Under the pieces are notes generated by a model. It did no database searches. It was not told the origin of the DNA and saw only the letters and a program-made list of their open reading frames with translations. Positions 53,697 to 63,063 of a stretch of 64,000 nt of DNA are shown one piece after another (position 1 is the first letter of the stretch; the number at the start of each line of letters is the position of its first letter). The DNA comes from Scardovia wiggsiae (GTDB taxonomy: Bacteria > Actinomycetota > Actinomycetes > Actinomycetales > Bifidobacteriaceae), in contig NZ_CP157350.1 of assembly GCF_051045985.1 (NCBI RefSeq), forward strand, positions 682,001-746,000. Reading direction: 5' to 3'. Both the position numbers and the translations under genes were made by a program.

Positions 53697-55772
53697 ATGT
53701 CGGAAGCATCCTCACTTATCCCTGTGGTTGTAGACGGAGAGCACAGGGAAGTGGAACCCGAGGTAACGGGTGTCCAGCTGTTTGAATCAGATAAAAATAT
53801 TATTGCAGTGCGCATCAACGGGCAGCCCCGTGATCTTTACACCCCTCTCCATGCAGGCGATACTGTTGAATCCATTGCGCTTGACAGCGAAGACGGCCTT
53901 GCGATCATGCGCCATTCGGCTACGCATGTCATGGCCCAGGCTGTACAGGAGATATACCCTGATGCGAAGCTCGGTATCGGCCCTGTTATAGAAGATGGTT
54001 TCTATTACGATTTTGGCGTGGAGCACCCTTTCACACCGGATGATATCAAAGAGATCGAAAAGCATATGCAGCGCATCATCAAATCCAGTCAGAGCTTCAG
54101 GCGCCGCACGGTTACGGAAGCGCAGGCCCGTGAGGAAGAGGCAGGGCAGCCTTATAAACTTGAGCTTATTGAGGCTGCTGAAGATGCGATCAATGCCGGT
54201 GAAGATACGGCGGTATCCCAAGGCGAACTGAGCATGTATGACAATGTTGACCGCGACGGTACCATTGTATGGACAGACCTGTGCCATGGCCCGCATTTGC
54301 CTAATACGCGGTATATCAAGGCTTTTAAACTTCAGCGTGCTGCTGCCGCGTACTGGCGCGGGGATGAGAAGAACCCCATGCTCCAGCGTATTTACGGCAC
54401 AGCATGGGCTTCAAAAGAAGATATGAAAGCATATCTGCAGCGGCTTGAAGAAGCTGCAAAACGTGACCACCGCAAGCTGGGGGCCGAGATGGACCTGTTC
54501 TCCTTCCCCGATGAGATCGGCCCGGGGCTGGCAGTATTCCATCCCAAGGGTGCGGCGATCATCAATGCGATGAAGGAATATTCCCGCATCCAGCACAGGA
54601 AGAACCATTACTCTTTCGTACAGACCCCGCATATCACCAAAGGCGGGCTGTATGAAACTTCCGGGCATCTGCAGTGGTACAGGGATGGGATGTACCCTCC
54701 CATGCATCTGGATGAGGAACGTGATGCTGAGGGAAATATTGTGCGCGAAGGGTTTGATTATTATCTCAAACCCATGAACTGTCCGATGCATAACCTTATC
54801 TTCAAATCACGCCAGCGTTCATACCGTGAACTCCCGCTGCGGCTGTTTGAGTTCGGCACAGTTTACCGTTATGAGAAATCCGGCGTTGTACATGGGCTTA
54901 CCCGCGTGCGCGGCCTGACCCAGGATGATTCGCATATCTACTGCACCCGCGAGCAGATGCGTGATGAGCTGAAAAGCCTGCTTTCCTTTGTCCTTGACCT
55001 CCTTAAGGATTTCGGACTGAATGATTTCTACCTGGAGCTGTCTACCAAAGATGAGCATAAATTCGTCGGATCGGATGAGATATGGGAGGAAGCAACAGAT
55101 ACGCTTGCCCAGGTCGCTGAAGAATCCGGGCTTGAGCTTGTCAGTGATCCCGGCGGCGCTGCATTCTATGGGCCCAAAATATCGGTACAGGCACGCGACG
55201 CGCTCGGGCGCACATGGCAGATGTCTACAATCCAGCTTGATTTCAACCTTCCTGAGCGGTTCGGGCTGGAATATATCGCGGCTGACGGGACACGCCAGCG
55301 CCCTGTGATGATCCACCGTGCGCTTTTCGGTGCAATAGAACGCTTCTTTGCTATCCTGCTCGAGCATTACGCCGGCGCTTTGCCTGCATGGATTGCCCCG
55401 GTGCAGGTGCTGGGCGTCCCCGTGGCAGATACCAGTACGGAATATCTGCGCGGCATCCTGGACCGTCTTGATGAAAGCCTTGTGCGCTGTGAGCTTGATG
55501 CTTCCGATGACCGTTTTGGCAAGAAAATCCGCAATGCGTCGAAATCGAAGGTCCCGTTCATCCTGATCGTCGGTGATGAAGACCGCGACAATAACGCTGT
55601 CAGCTTCCGTTTCCGGGATGGGAGCCAGCTCAACGGAGTCCCGGCTGACGATGCTGTTGCGTGGATCAACACAGCTATTGAATCCCATGCACAGATCAGT
55701 TCCGCTGCCGATTTCTGCGCCGTAACATCGGCCGTGCAGCCCGCAGGAATTCCAGCCGGTAGTGCGCAGTAA
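53697..55772 (+). CDS. thrS: Threonyl-tRNA synthetase
   Basis: ThrRS charges tRNA-Thr and edits mischarged serine. The 691-residue product has an N-terminal TGS domain, the editing domain with HxxxH (RHSATHVMAQAV), the class II core with zinc ligand Cys in KPMNCPMHNLIF, and the C-terminal anticodon-binding domain (APVQVLGVPVAD). The start has AAAAGGAC upstream. It heads a run of genes that all read the same way. Confidence 0.97.
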   Translation: MSEASSLIPVVVDGEHREVEPEVTGVQLFESDKNIIAVRINGQPRDLYTPLHAGDTVESIALDSEDGLAIMRHSATHVMAQAVQEIYPDAKLGIGPVIEDGFYYDFGVEHPFTPDDIKEIEKHMQRIIKSSQSFRRRTVTEAQAREEEAGQPYKLELIEAAEDAINAGEDTAVSQGELSMYDNVDRDGTIVWTDLCHGPHLPNTRYIKAFKLQRAAAAYWRGDEKNPMLQRIYGTAWASKEDMKAYLQRLEEAAKRDHRKLGAEMDLFSFPDEIGPGLAVFHPKGAAIINAMKEYSRIQHRKNHYSFVQTPHITKGGLYETSGHLQWYRDGMYPPMHLDEERDAEGNIVREGFDYYLKPMNCPMHNLIFKSRQRSYRELPLRLFEFGTVYRYEKSGVVHGLTRVRGLTQDDSHIYCTREQMRDELKSLLSFVLDLLKDFGLNDFYLELSTKDEHKFVGSDEIWEEATDTLAQVAEESGLELVSDPGGAAFYGPKISVQARDALGRTWQMSTIQLDFNLPERFGLEYIAADGTRQRPVMIHRALFGAIERFFAILLEHYAGALPAWIAPVQVLGVPVADTSTEYLRGILDRLDESLVRCELDASDDRFGKKIRNASKSKVPFILIVGDEDRDNNAVSFRFRDGSQLNGVPADDAVAWINTAIESHAQISSAADFCAVTSAVQPAGIPAGSAQ

Positions 55773-55807
55773 AGCTTGGAAACAGTCAGGACAGCAGGCG
55801 GCAGATT

Positions 55808-56446
55808 ATGTTTGAGAAACTTCGTGGACCGTGGAGGAAAATCATCAGCCCTATAGCCCGCGCTCTGGTAAAGCTCTGCGTTACGGCAAATATGGTGACT
55901 ATTGCCGGTGCTGTCGGCACCGCTTTCTTCGCAGTACTGACAGGGTTCACCGGATGGCTGCTGCCGGGGGCTGCCATGATCACTGTCATGGTGATCTTCG
56001 ACTCACTGGATGGCACTGTCGCTGCCCAGAGCGGCGGAGGTACTGCCTTCGGCGCTTTCCTTGACTCGACCGTGGACCGTATCGCCGACTGGGCTGTCCT
56101 CCTTGGCGTTGCCATTTACCTTATCCGGCTAAAAGATTTCTGGACGCTGTGGCCGCAGATCGGTTTCTGGGCGGCACTCGTATCCATGATGACGGCATTT
56201 GTCACTTCGTATATCCGTGCCCGGGCCCAGTCTATAGGTCTGGATGCCAAAAACGGCATCGCCACGCGGTCTGACAGGCTCGTTATTATCCTTGTCGGCA
56301 TGGGGCTTACAGGCATGGGGCTTCCCGTAGCTGTCCTTTCCTGCTTTATGGTGCTGCTGGCAGTGCTTGGTGCCGTCACGGTGGGCCAGCGCCTTTATAC
56401 CGTTTATTCTTCAGCCAAAGAAAAAGGGCTGACTGAACATATGTAA
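55808..56446 (+). CDS. pgsA: Phosphatidylinositol-phosphate synthase, CDP-alcohol phosphatidyltransferase family
   Basis: This 212-residue membrane enzyme is expected to join CDP-diacylglycerol and inositol 3-phosphate, the start of PIM glycolipid synthesis. Its active site reads DSLDGTVAAQ then GAFLDSTVDR, which keeps the four Asp and the Gly but has Ala where the family consensus D-x2-D-G-x2-A-R has Arg. The neighbours, an acyltransferase and a mannosyltransferase, support the PIP assignment over phosphatidylglycerophosphate synthase. Confidence 0.85.
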   Translation: MFEKLRGPWRKIISPIARALVKLCVTANMVTIAGAVGTAFFAVLTGFTGWLLPGAAMITVMVIFDSLDGTVAAQSGGGTAFGAFLDSTVDRIADWAVLLGVAIYLIRLKDFWTLWPQIGFWAALVSMMTAFVTSYIRARAQSIGLDAKNGIATRSDRLVIILVGMGLTGMGLPVAVLSCFMVLLAVLGAVTVGQRLYTVYSSAKEKGLTEHM

Positions 56447-56484
56447 GCCCGGCTGCATGCCGGCTAAGGAACAGGGGTGTCTGT

Positions 56485-57426
56485 ATGCAGGACAGGTTTC
56501 TTATTTTTATTGCCAGGCATGCCCATAAGATGCCTGAAAGTGCCGTAAGGGCAGTTTTTGCTGTTTTGGCATGGATAGTATGGGCCCTGAGGCTTCCTCC
56601 GGTACAACAGCTTGAAAAGAATATCAGGCATACGCAGGCATTGAGGGATCCCCGGATCTCATACCGCCGTCTGAGGCATCTTTCGCGCCTGGGCGTCCAG
56701 TCGTATTTTGCTTATTTTGCTGAGGCGATGACAATAAAAGCACGCAGTGCTGAACAGATCAACGCCCGGGTCCGCATTGACGGCCCCTATGCTGAAGCTA
56801 TCGCCCGGCAGCCCGCTGTTTCGGCATTCCCTGCCGCACTTGGGCACCAGGGCAACTGGGATTATGCAGCGTTATGGGCGTACGGCCATATCGCCCCTGT
56901 TGCAACCGTTACAGAGAACCTGAAAAATAAAGAGCTGCTTGATATATTCATCTCCATAAGGGAGAGCCTGGGGATAACCCTTTTTACCACAGGTGACAGG
57001 GATATTACAGAACGGCTCAAGAAGATTATGGGCAGCAGGTGTGTTATCGTCCCGCTTCTTGCTGACAGGGATCTGAGGCGGCATGGTATTTTTGTCAGGT
57101 TTTTCGACTCCTGTATCCGTGCGTCGGCGGGTCCGGCAGCCCTCGCTTTTGATATGGGTGTGCCGCTATACGTCGTCAATATCTACAGGGAACGGCTTGA
57201 TGCAGTGCGGCGTCATGCAGCGCGATGCCGTTCCGGATATGTTTTATATATTTCAGGTGTTATACAGCCTGATTCGTGGAAAGGCATGGGCAGGACTGAA
57301 GCTTTGCAGCAGATCACCCAGGAGTGGGCCGCGATATATTCACAGGGCCTTGAGAAGCATCCGCAGGACTGGCATATGATGCAGCCTATTTTCCTTGAGG
57401 ACCTTGATAAGGGCCGGCTGAGGTAA
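56485..57426 (+). CDS. Phosphatidylinositol mannoside acyltransferase, LpxL/HtrB family
   Basis: PatA-like enzymes add a fatty acid to the mannose of PIM1/PIM2 on the inner membrane face. The 313-residue product has the catalytic H-x4-D in GHQGNWD and the LLADRDLRRHGIFVRFF region, both typical. It starts 38 bases after the PIP synthase gene and leads into the mannosyltransferase gene. An assignment to lipid A acylation is excluded by the Gram-positive context. Confidence 0.87.
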   Translation: MQDRFLIFIARHAHKMPESAVRAVFAVLAWIVWALRLPPVQQLEKNIRHTQALRDPRISYRRLRHLSRLGVQSYFAYFAEAMTIKARSAEQINARVRIDGPYAEAIARQPAVSAFPAALGHQGNWDYAALWAYGHIAPVATVTENLKNKELLDIFISIRESLGITLFTTGDRDITERLKKIMGSRCVIVPLLADRDLRRHGIFVRFFDSCIRASAGPAALAFDMGVPLYVVNIYRERLDAVRRHAARCRSGYVLYISGVIQPDSWKGMGRTEALQQITQEWAAIYSQGLEKHPQDWHMMQPIFLEDLDKGRLR

Positions 57427-57494
57427 ACTTGATACCAGTACGCTTATGCAGTATAACTGTGCCGGATATGTCACTGAACGAAGGTGGTACTGAG

Positions 57495-58730
57495 ATGGTT
57501 GACGGCAGCCTTTTGCGCGAGGAGCATTCCCTCAGGGAAGAGCTTCCCACGGCGCAGCCCCTGCGCATAGGTATTATCTGCCCGTATTCTTTTGAGGCTC
57601 CGGGTGGGGTGCAGGCGCATGTGAAAGATTTCGCCGGGGAGCTGATATCGCGCGGGCATTCCGTATCAGTCCTTGCCCCCGGCCGCCGCACTAAAGATAT
57701 GCCATTATGGGTACAGACTACTAATACGTCATTTGCCTTCCCGTACAACGGGTCTGTGGCCCATATCTCATATTTCGGCTTTGTAGGGAATACTGTCCGC
57801 AACTGGGTGCGGCAAGGCCATTTTGACATCATCCATGTGCATGAACCCGAGATCCCGAGCATCTCGCATAAGGTATTCTTCAGGGGCTTCTCCCATCCAC
57901 CCATTGTTGCAACGTTCCACACGTCATTCCAAGAATACCCCCTTGCCCTTAAACTCTTTGAAAAATATCTGCATGACTATCTGAAAGATATCGATGAAGC
58001 AGTTTTTGTTTCCCCGTCGGCCCAGAAGATCGCTGTGCACTATCTGGACCGGAAGATACCTGTGCATGTCATCCCTAACGGTATCCATAAGAACGTATTT
58101 GTTTCTGCGCAGCCGCATGCAGTATGGCAGGGATCGCGGGATGCCCCGACAATAGGGTTCCTGGGGAGGATGAAAGAGGGGCGCAAGGGGTTCTCGGTTT
58201 TTGCACAGGCTATGCCTGCCATACTTGAGGAATTCCCCCATGCGCGGTTTTTATGCGCCGGCGATGGGAAGGATGAAGCCGGGCAGGTCTTATCCGCTTT
58301 GGGCAGCGGGGGAGATGGCCTCCGGGAACATGTTGAATTCCTGGGGAGGATCAGCGACTCTGATAAAGCCGGTTTCTACAAAAGCCTTTCTGTCTATGTG
58401 GCGCCTCAGACCGGAGGGGAGAGCTTCGGCATAGTCCTCGCCGAAGCCATGGCTGCCGGATGCCCCCTGGTGGCGTCAGATCTGCAGGCTTTCAAAGACG
58501 TTTCATGCAATGGCGCCTGTGCTGAGCTTTTCCCCAGCAGCGATCCCGGAAAACTTGCAGAAGCTGTGTGTACGGTGCTTAAAGATGATGCACGCCGCAG
58601 CTCTATGGTCAGGGCGGGCATGGCGCGGTCTGATGATTTTGACTGGGCAACTGTAACCGATGATATACTCAGCCTTTATTATGGCCTTGCCGGTACCGGG
58701 CAGGCGGCCGGCACATCCGTACTGCGCTAG
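57495..58730 (+). CDS. pimA: Phosphatidylinositol mannosyltransferase, GT4 family
   Basis: PimA transfers the first mannose from GDP-mannose to phosphatidylinositol. The 411-residue protein has PGGVQAHVKDFAGEL near the start, FLGRMKEGRKGF in the C-terminal domain and the E-x7-E motif ESFGIVLAEAMAAG. I start at ATG 57495, which has GAAGGTGG upstream; the open frame goes to 57429. With the two preceding genes it forms the PIM module. Confidence 0.88.
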   Translation: MVDGSLLREEHSLREELPTAQPLRIGIICPYSFEAPGGVQAHVKDFAGELISRGHSVSVLAPGRRTKDMPLWVQTTNTSFAFPYNGSVAHISYFGFVGNTVRNWVRQGHFDIIHVHEPEIPSISHKVFFRGFSHPPIVATFHTSFQEYPLALKLFEKYLHDYLKDIDEAVFVSPSAQKIAVHYLDRKIPVHVIPNGIHKNVFVSAQPHAVWQGSRDAPTIGFLGRMKEGRKGFSVFAQAMPAILEEFPHARFLCAGDGKDEAGQVLSALGSGGDGLREHVEFLGRISDSDKAGFYKSLSVYVAPQTGGESFGIVLAEAMAAGCPLVASDLQAFKDVSCNGACAELFPSSDPGKLAEAVCTVLKDDARRSSMVRAGMARSDDFDWATVTDDILSLYYGLAGTGQAAGTSVLR

Positions 58731-58797
58731 CGTATGTCGGTGCGAAAGCATAGAATCGTTACGTTTAAAGACGCAGCATATTACCGTCAGGAGGAAT

Positions 58798-59556
58798 ATG
58801 TCAGGACATTCCAAGTGGGCCACTACCAAGAATAAGAAAGCTGCTATCGACGCCAAGCGCGGGAAGCTTTTTGCCAAGCTGATCAAGAATATTGAGATCG
58901 CTGCCAGGACTGGCGGCGGGGACCCTAACGGAAATCCCACACTGTATGATGCGATCGTTAAGGCGAAGAAAAGCTCTGTACCAGCTGACAACATTACCCG
59001 TGCAGTAAAGCGCGGTTCCGGTGAGGAAGCCGGCGGCGCCAATTATGAAGAGATCGTCTATGAAGGCTATGCCCCCGGCGGAATAGGCCTGATAGTGCAG
59101 TGCCTGACTGATAACCGTAACCGGGCTGCGGCAGATGTGCGCTCAACGCTTTCAAAGAATGGCGGATCGCTCGCCGAGAACGGTTCCGTCAGTTTTAATT
59201 TTGAGCGTAAGGGGCAGATCGTCGTCCCCTCTGAAGGTGTTGATTTCGATTCGCTGTTTGATATGGCAGCTGAGGCGGGTGCCGAAGATGTCGAGAATAA
59301 CGGCGACACCTATATCGTCACAACCGCGCCGTCGGATGTGGTAACAGTCCGCAAGGTGCTGCAGGAGTCAGGTATTGATTATGATTCTGCTGAAACAACA
59401 CTTGTGCCGTTGAACGAAGTTGATCTGGATCTTGATGCTGCTGTTAAAGTGAACAGGCTTATCGATGCTTTGGATGACCTGGATGATGTCCAGAATATTT
59501 ATGCCAACTGGACTGCTTCAGACGAGGTGCTGCAGCAGCTTGAGGATGCAGAATAG
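58798..59556 (+). CDS. yebC: YebC/PmpR-family transcriptional regulator
   Basis: YebC-type proteins bind DNA and, in recent work, help ribosomes over proline stretches. The 252-residue product begins SGHSKWATTKNKKAAIDAKR, the family hallmark. ATG 58798 has CAGGAGGA upstream; the frame is open to 58660 inside pimA but that part is not YebC. ruvC follows three bases after its stop. Confidence 0.95.
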   Translation: MSGHSKWATTKNKKAAIDAKRGKLFAKLIKNIEIAARTGGGDPNGNPTLYDAIVKAKKSSVPADNITRAVKRGSGEEAGGANYEEIVYEGYAPGGIGLIVQCLTDNRNRAAADVRSTLSKNGGSLAENGSVSFNFERKGQIVVPSEGVDFDSLFDMAAEAGAEDVENNGDTYIVTTAPSDVVTVRKVLQESGIDYDSAETTLVPLNEVDLDLDAAVKVNRLIDALDDLDDVQNIYANWTASDEVLQQLEDAE

Positions 59557-59559
59557 GCA

Positions 59560-60138
59560 ATGATCATCTGCGGAGTCGATCCCGGTCTTACGCGATGCGG
59601 AGTCGGCATAATAGAAGCCGGCAGTGCGCGCCGGCTTTCTTTTATCCATGTGGACGTGATACGCAGCTCCCCGCAGGATCCCCAGGATATCAGGCTGCTT
59701 GCGGTATTCAACGGCCTGTCGCAGAAATTTGGCACTTTCGTTCCGGATGTCGTGTCGATTGAGCGTGTTTTTGCTCAGGAGAACCGCAATACCGTGCTTG
59801 GCACCGCGCAGGCTGCGGGGCTTGCGATGGTTGCTGCTGCGCAGCGCGGTATACCCGTAGCGCTGCATACCCCGACTGAGGCAAAAATGGCTGTCACTGG
59901 CAACGGGCAGGCCAATAAACCCCAGGTGCAGGCTATGGTCGCCAAAATACTGTCCCTGAATGAGCCGCCTTCGCCCCCTGATGCCGCAGATTCACTGGCC
60001 TTGGCGATATGCCACGCCCTGCGGCCGTCAGGCGCTATCCAGGGCGGTGAGAGGGAACAGCATCTTACTGCTGCACAGAAACAGTGGACAGATGCGGTGC
60101 GCAGCCTGAAAAGCAAAGGTGTCCGCCGCGACATGTAG
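59560..60138 (+). CDS. ruvC: Crossover junction endodeoxyribonuclease RuvC
   Basis: RuvC resolves Holliday junctions by paired cuts. The 192-residue product keeps the acidic catalytic set: Asp in CGVDPGLTRCG, Glu in SIERVFAQ, and the late Asp pair in PDAADSLALAICHA. It is three bases from yebC and 38 bases from ruvA, with a LexA box in between. Confidence 0.95.
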   Translation: MIICGVDPGLTRCGVGIIEAGSARRLSFIHVDVIRSSPQDPQDIRLLAVFNGLSQKFGTFVPDVVSIERVFAQENRNTVLGTAQAAGLAMVAAAQRGIPVALHTPTEAKMAVTGNGQANKPQVQAMVAKILSLNEPPSPPDAADSLALAICHALRPSGAIQGGEREQHLTAAQKQWTDAVRSLKSKGVRRDM

Positions 60139-60142
60139 ACTA

Positions 60143-60158
60143 TCGAACATACGTTCGA
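60143..60158 (+). promoter_or_regulatory. LexA-binding SOS box before ruvA
   Basis: TCGAACATACGTTCGA is a perfect LexA palindrome lying in the 38-base ruvC-ruvA gap, 18 bases before the ruvA ATG. It implies that ruvAB has a damage-inducible promoter apart from ruvC. Confidence 0.92.
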
Positions 60159-60176
60159 AAACAGGTGGAGTGCAGA

Positions 60177-60806
60177 ATGATAGCTAGCCTTGAAGGAGAC
60201 ATCCTTGCTGTTGATGCCGACAGCATTGTTATTGATGTGAATGGGCTCGGTTTCAGTGTCCGGATGTCATCGCGCGATACGGCACGCCTCCATGCCGGCC
60301 AGCATGAGCGCATCATCACGCAGATGACAGTATCGCAGGATGCTATAGGGCTTTATGGGTTCACGGATACCCCTTCGAGAAAACTGTTCATGCAGCTTCA
60401 GAAAGTCAGCGGCATAGGGCCTAAAGTCGCTATGGCTATACTGTCAACATTATCTGTGCAGGACCTGTCAGCGGCAATACGTGATAATGATGTCACTGCC
60501 CTTACCAGGGCGCCCGGGCTTGGGAAAAAAGGCGCGCAGAAAATAATCCTTGAGCTGCGCGGTTCGGTTGACCTGGAGCTTTCAGACGGGTCTGCGCAGG
60601 AAGGTTCCTCGCCGCAGTCCGATGCGACAGACCATAATATCCAGCAGGTGGTGCTTGGCCTTGTCTCCCTGGGGTGGCAGCAGAAAGATGCTTATTCAGC
60701 AGCTAAAACAGCTGTCGGGCAGCTGGGCCTTGAAGAGCCTCTGGGCGATGACGATGTCCCCCGCGTTCTGAGGGCAGCCCTGAGCGATCTGGACAGGGGG
60801 CGTTAA
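60177..60806 (+). CDS. ruvA: Holliday junction branch migration protein RuvA
   Basis: RuvA tetramers hold the Holliday junction for RuvB. The 209-residue product has the OB fold, then two helix-hairpin-helix motifs (KVSGIGPKVAMAIL and APGLGKKGAQKIILEL) and the C-terminal RuvB-binding domain. The start at 60177 has AGGTGGAG upstream; the open frame continues upstream to 60084 in ruvC. The stop overlaps the ruvB start (TAATG). Confidence 0.95.
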   Translation: MIASLEGDILAVDADSIVIDVNGLGFSVRMSSRDTARLHAGQHERIITQMTVSQDAIGLYGFTDTPSRKLFMQLQKVSGIGPKVAMAILSTLSVQDLSAAIRDNDVTALTRAPGLGKKGAQKIILELRGSVDLELSDGSAQEGSSPQSDATDHNIQQVVLGLVSLGWQQKDAYSAAKTAVGQLGLEEPLGDDDVPRVLRAALSDLDRGR

Positions 60807-61918
60807 TGGCATCCTACAATAATAACCAAAACAGAGGGCCTTCTTCTGACAGCTGGGCTGCATCTGAGGAAGGCTGGCAGAACCCTGATGCTGCCGAAGA
60901 ATCGCTGCGTGTTATTTCTGCCGTTCCGCAGGATAATGAGGGGATCAGCGATGAAGAGCTCCGTCCGCTGTCTCTGGATAACTTTATCGGACAGCCCCGG
61001 CTGAAGGCCCAGTTGGCGCTGTTCCTCAATGCTGCACAGAAACGCGGCGTTCCTCCTGACCATATACTGCTTGCAGGCCCCCCGGGGCTGGGCAAAACGA
61101 CGCTTTCTATGATCGTTGCAAGGGAACTGGGGGTACCGATCCGTGTAACGTCAGGGCCTGCTATCCAGCATGCGGGCGATCTCGCCTCTATCCTCAGTTC
61201 CCTTGATGAAGGCGAAGTTTTATTTATTGATGAGATCCATCGCCTCCCCAGGGCAGCAGAGGAACTCCTGTACATTGCCATGGAAGATTTCCGCGTAGAT
61301 GTTATGGTAGGAAAGGGACCCGGCGCTTCATCCATACCTCTGACGCTTCCGCGTTTTACGGTTATTGGCGCTACGACCCGCGAAGGTATGCTCCCTTCCC
61401 CGCTGCGCGCGCGTTTTGGGTTCACTGCCCATCTTGACTATTATCCCAAATCCGAGCTGGAGCTTCTGGTGAAGCGTTCTTCAGCAGTACTCGACCTGTC
61501 CATTGACGATGAAGCTGCCAGAGAGCTCGCAGTACGGTCAAGGGGGACGCCTCGTGTGGCCAACCGCCTTCTGCGCAGAGTGCGTGACTGGGGGATAGTC
61601 CACGATCTGGGCATGATCGATGCCCAGTCTGTGATCTCTGCCCTGGAGCTGTACCAGATCGACAAAGAGGGGCTTGACCGCCTTGATATTGCAGTCCTGA
61701 ATGCGTTATGCAGGCAGTTCGGCGGCGGGCCTGTGGGCCTGAATAATCTGGCTGCTATGGTAGGTGAGGAAGCGGAAACCGTGGAAACCGTGTGCGAGCC
61801 GTACCTGGTCCGCGAGGGGTTCCTCATCCGGACGCCACGCGGGCGTGCCGCAACTAAGAGAGCATGGCAGCATCTCGGGCTTACGCCCCCTGAAGATGAT
61901 GTCTCAATTTTGTTTTAG
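60806..61918 (+). CDS. ruvB: Holliday junction branch migration ATPase RuvB
   Basis: RuvB drives branch migration as a hexameric AAA+ motor. The 370-residue product has Walker A GPPGLGKTTLS, Walker B LFIDEIHRL, the sensor region and Arg finger (ATTREGML, ARFG), and the C-terminal winged helix with LIRTPRGRAAT. The first 45 residues are a disordered extension. Translation is coupled to ruvA. Confidence 0.97.
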   Translation: MASYNNNQNRGPSSDSWAASEEGWQNPDAAEESLRVISAVPQDNEGISDEELRPLSLDNFIGQPRLKAQLALFLNAAQKRGVPPDHILLAGPPGLGKTTLSMIVARELGVPIRVTSGPAIQHAGDLASILSSLDEGEVLFIDEIHRLPRAAEELLYIAMEDFRVDVMVGKGPGASSIPLTLPRFTVIGATTREGMLPSPLRARFGFTAHLDYYPKSELELLVKRSSAVLDLSIDDEAARELAVRSRGTPRVANRLLRRVRDWGIVHDLGMIDAQSVISALELYQIDKEGLDRLDIAVLNALCRQFGGGPVGLNNLAAMVGEEAETVETVCEPYLVREGFLIRTPRGRAATKRAWQHLGLTPPEDDVSILF

Positions 61919-62011
61919 AATTTACTGAGGTAAGTTAGCCGTTCGCAGTTACTGCGAATTCCCTGAATGGGGTTCCAGCCAGGGCGCTGGCAGATCGAAA
62001 TAGGAGTTTTC

Positions 62012-62452
62012 ATGAATAGCTTCCAGCCTTCAACATTGATCCTTCTTGTGCTGATCATCCTTATGATCGCCCTTATGTGGTGGACGTCACGCAAACAGAG
62101 GTCCCAGCAGAATAAAATACAGGATTTCCGAAAGGCGCTGAAACCGGGTGATGAAGTTGCTACCGTAAGCGGGCTTCTGGGCACTGTGCGTTCCGTTGAC
62201 CTTGACCATGATGAAATAGTTATTGATTCTGAAGGGTCACTGTCCAAGTGGAGGATACAGGCGATCACCGAGCCTCCGGTGCGTCCTGCATATATTTCTG
62301 ATGATGAAGTCGATGAAGAGGGCAATCCGCTTCCCAAAAAGGAAGACGGGACCGGCCAGGGTAAGACGGACAGCACTGATACCACGCCTTCAGAGGACGC
62401 GGATCAGAAAAGCTTTGAAAGCCAGCCTTCCCAGACGGATGGCAATAACTAA
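62012..62452 (+). CDS. yajC: Preprotein translocase subunit YajC
   Basis: YajC is a Sec accessory membrane protein. The 146-residue product has one membrane helix at 8-27, the conserved QNKIQDFRKALKPGDEVAT region and a long acidic tail. ATG 62012 was chosen for AGGAG upstream and because the helix then starts normally. In most actinobacteria secD and secF follow; here apt does. Confidence 0.92.
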   Translation: MNSFQPSTLILLVLIILMIALMWWTSRKQRSQQNKIQDFRKALKPGDEVATVSGLLGTVRSVDLDHDEIVIDSEGSLSKWRIQAITEPPVRPAYISDDEVDEEGNPLPKKEDGTGQGKTDSTDTTPSEDADQKSFESQPSQTDGNN

Positions 62453-62476
62453 ATAAACCTTCGCGGAGGATAGCAC

Positions 62477-63058
62477 ATGCCAGCAAATGATATCAGCTTT
62501 TCGCCGGTTGCAGGAGTATCCGGTGAAGATGCTCAGTATCTTGGGTCTCTGATCAGGACTGTCCCGGGATTCCCTTCGGAGGGTATACTGTTCAGGGATT
62601 TCATGCCTGTTTTTGCTGACCCGCGGGGTATGCGCATCCTTGTTGATGCATTAGTCAGTTCGCTTCCTGTGCCTGCGGATGATTTCGATTATATCGCGGG
62701 CCTTGAGGCAAGGGGGTTCCTGCTGGGCACGGTACTCGCCCAGCGCCTGGACAAAGGATTCATAGCAGTTCGGAAGGCAGGGAAACTGCCTCCTCCTGTA
62801 ATCAGCCAGTCCTATACGCTTGAATACGGCAAGGCAACTATGGAAGTCGAGAAAGGGCTCGTCAGGCCGGGCTCAAAGGTGCTTATTACGGATGACCTTG
62901 TTGCAACAGGAGGTACGGCATGGGCTGCAATGAAGCTGTTTGAGTCGAGCAAATGCGCTGTTGCCGGTTTCAGCTTTGTTATGAAGCTTGACGGCCTTGA
63001 CGGTTACGACCGCATTGCAGGATATCCTGTATCGGCGTTATTCTCTATGCCTGCTTAA
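62477..63058 (+). CDS. apt: Adenine phosphoribosyltransferase
   Basis: Apt salvages adenine to AMP with PRPP. The 193-residue product has the PRPP motif VLITDDLVATGGTA, the GLEARGFLLG active-site loop and the FPSEGILFRDF N-terminal block. GGAGG precedes the ATG. It is a downstream partner of the nucleoside hydrolases at 17.6-19.6 kb, which release free bases. Confidence 0.96.
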   Translation: MPANDISFSPVAGVSGEDAQYLGSLIRTVPGFPSEGILFRDFMPVFADPRGMRILVDALVSSLPVPADDFDYIAGLEARGFLLGTVLAQRLDKGFIAVRKAGKLPPPVISQSYTLEYGKATMEVEKGLVRPGSKVLITDDLVATGGTAWAAMKLFESSKCAVAGFSFVMKLDGLDGYDRIAGYPVSALFSMPA

Positions 63059-63063
63059 GCCGG

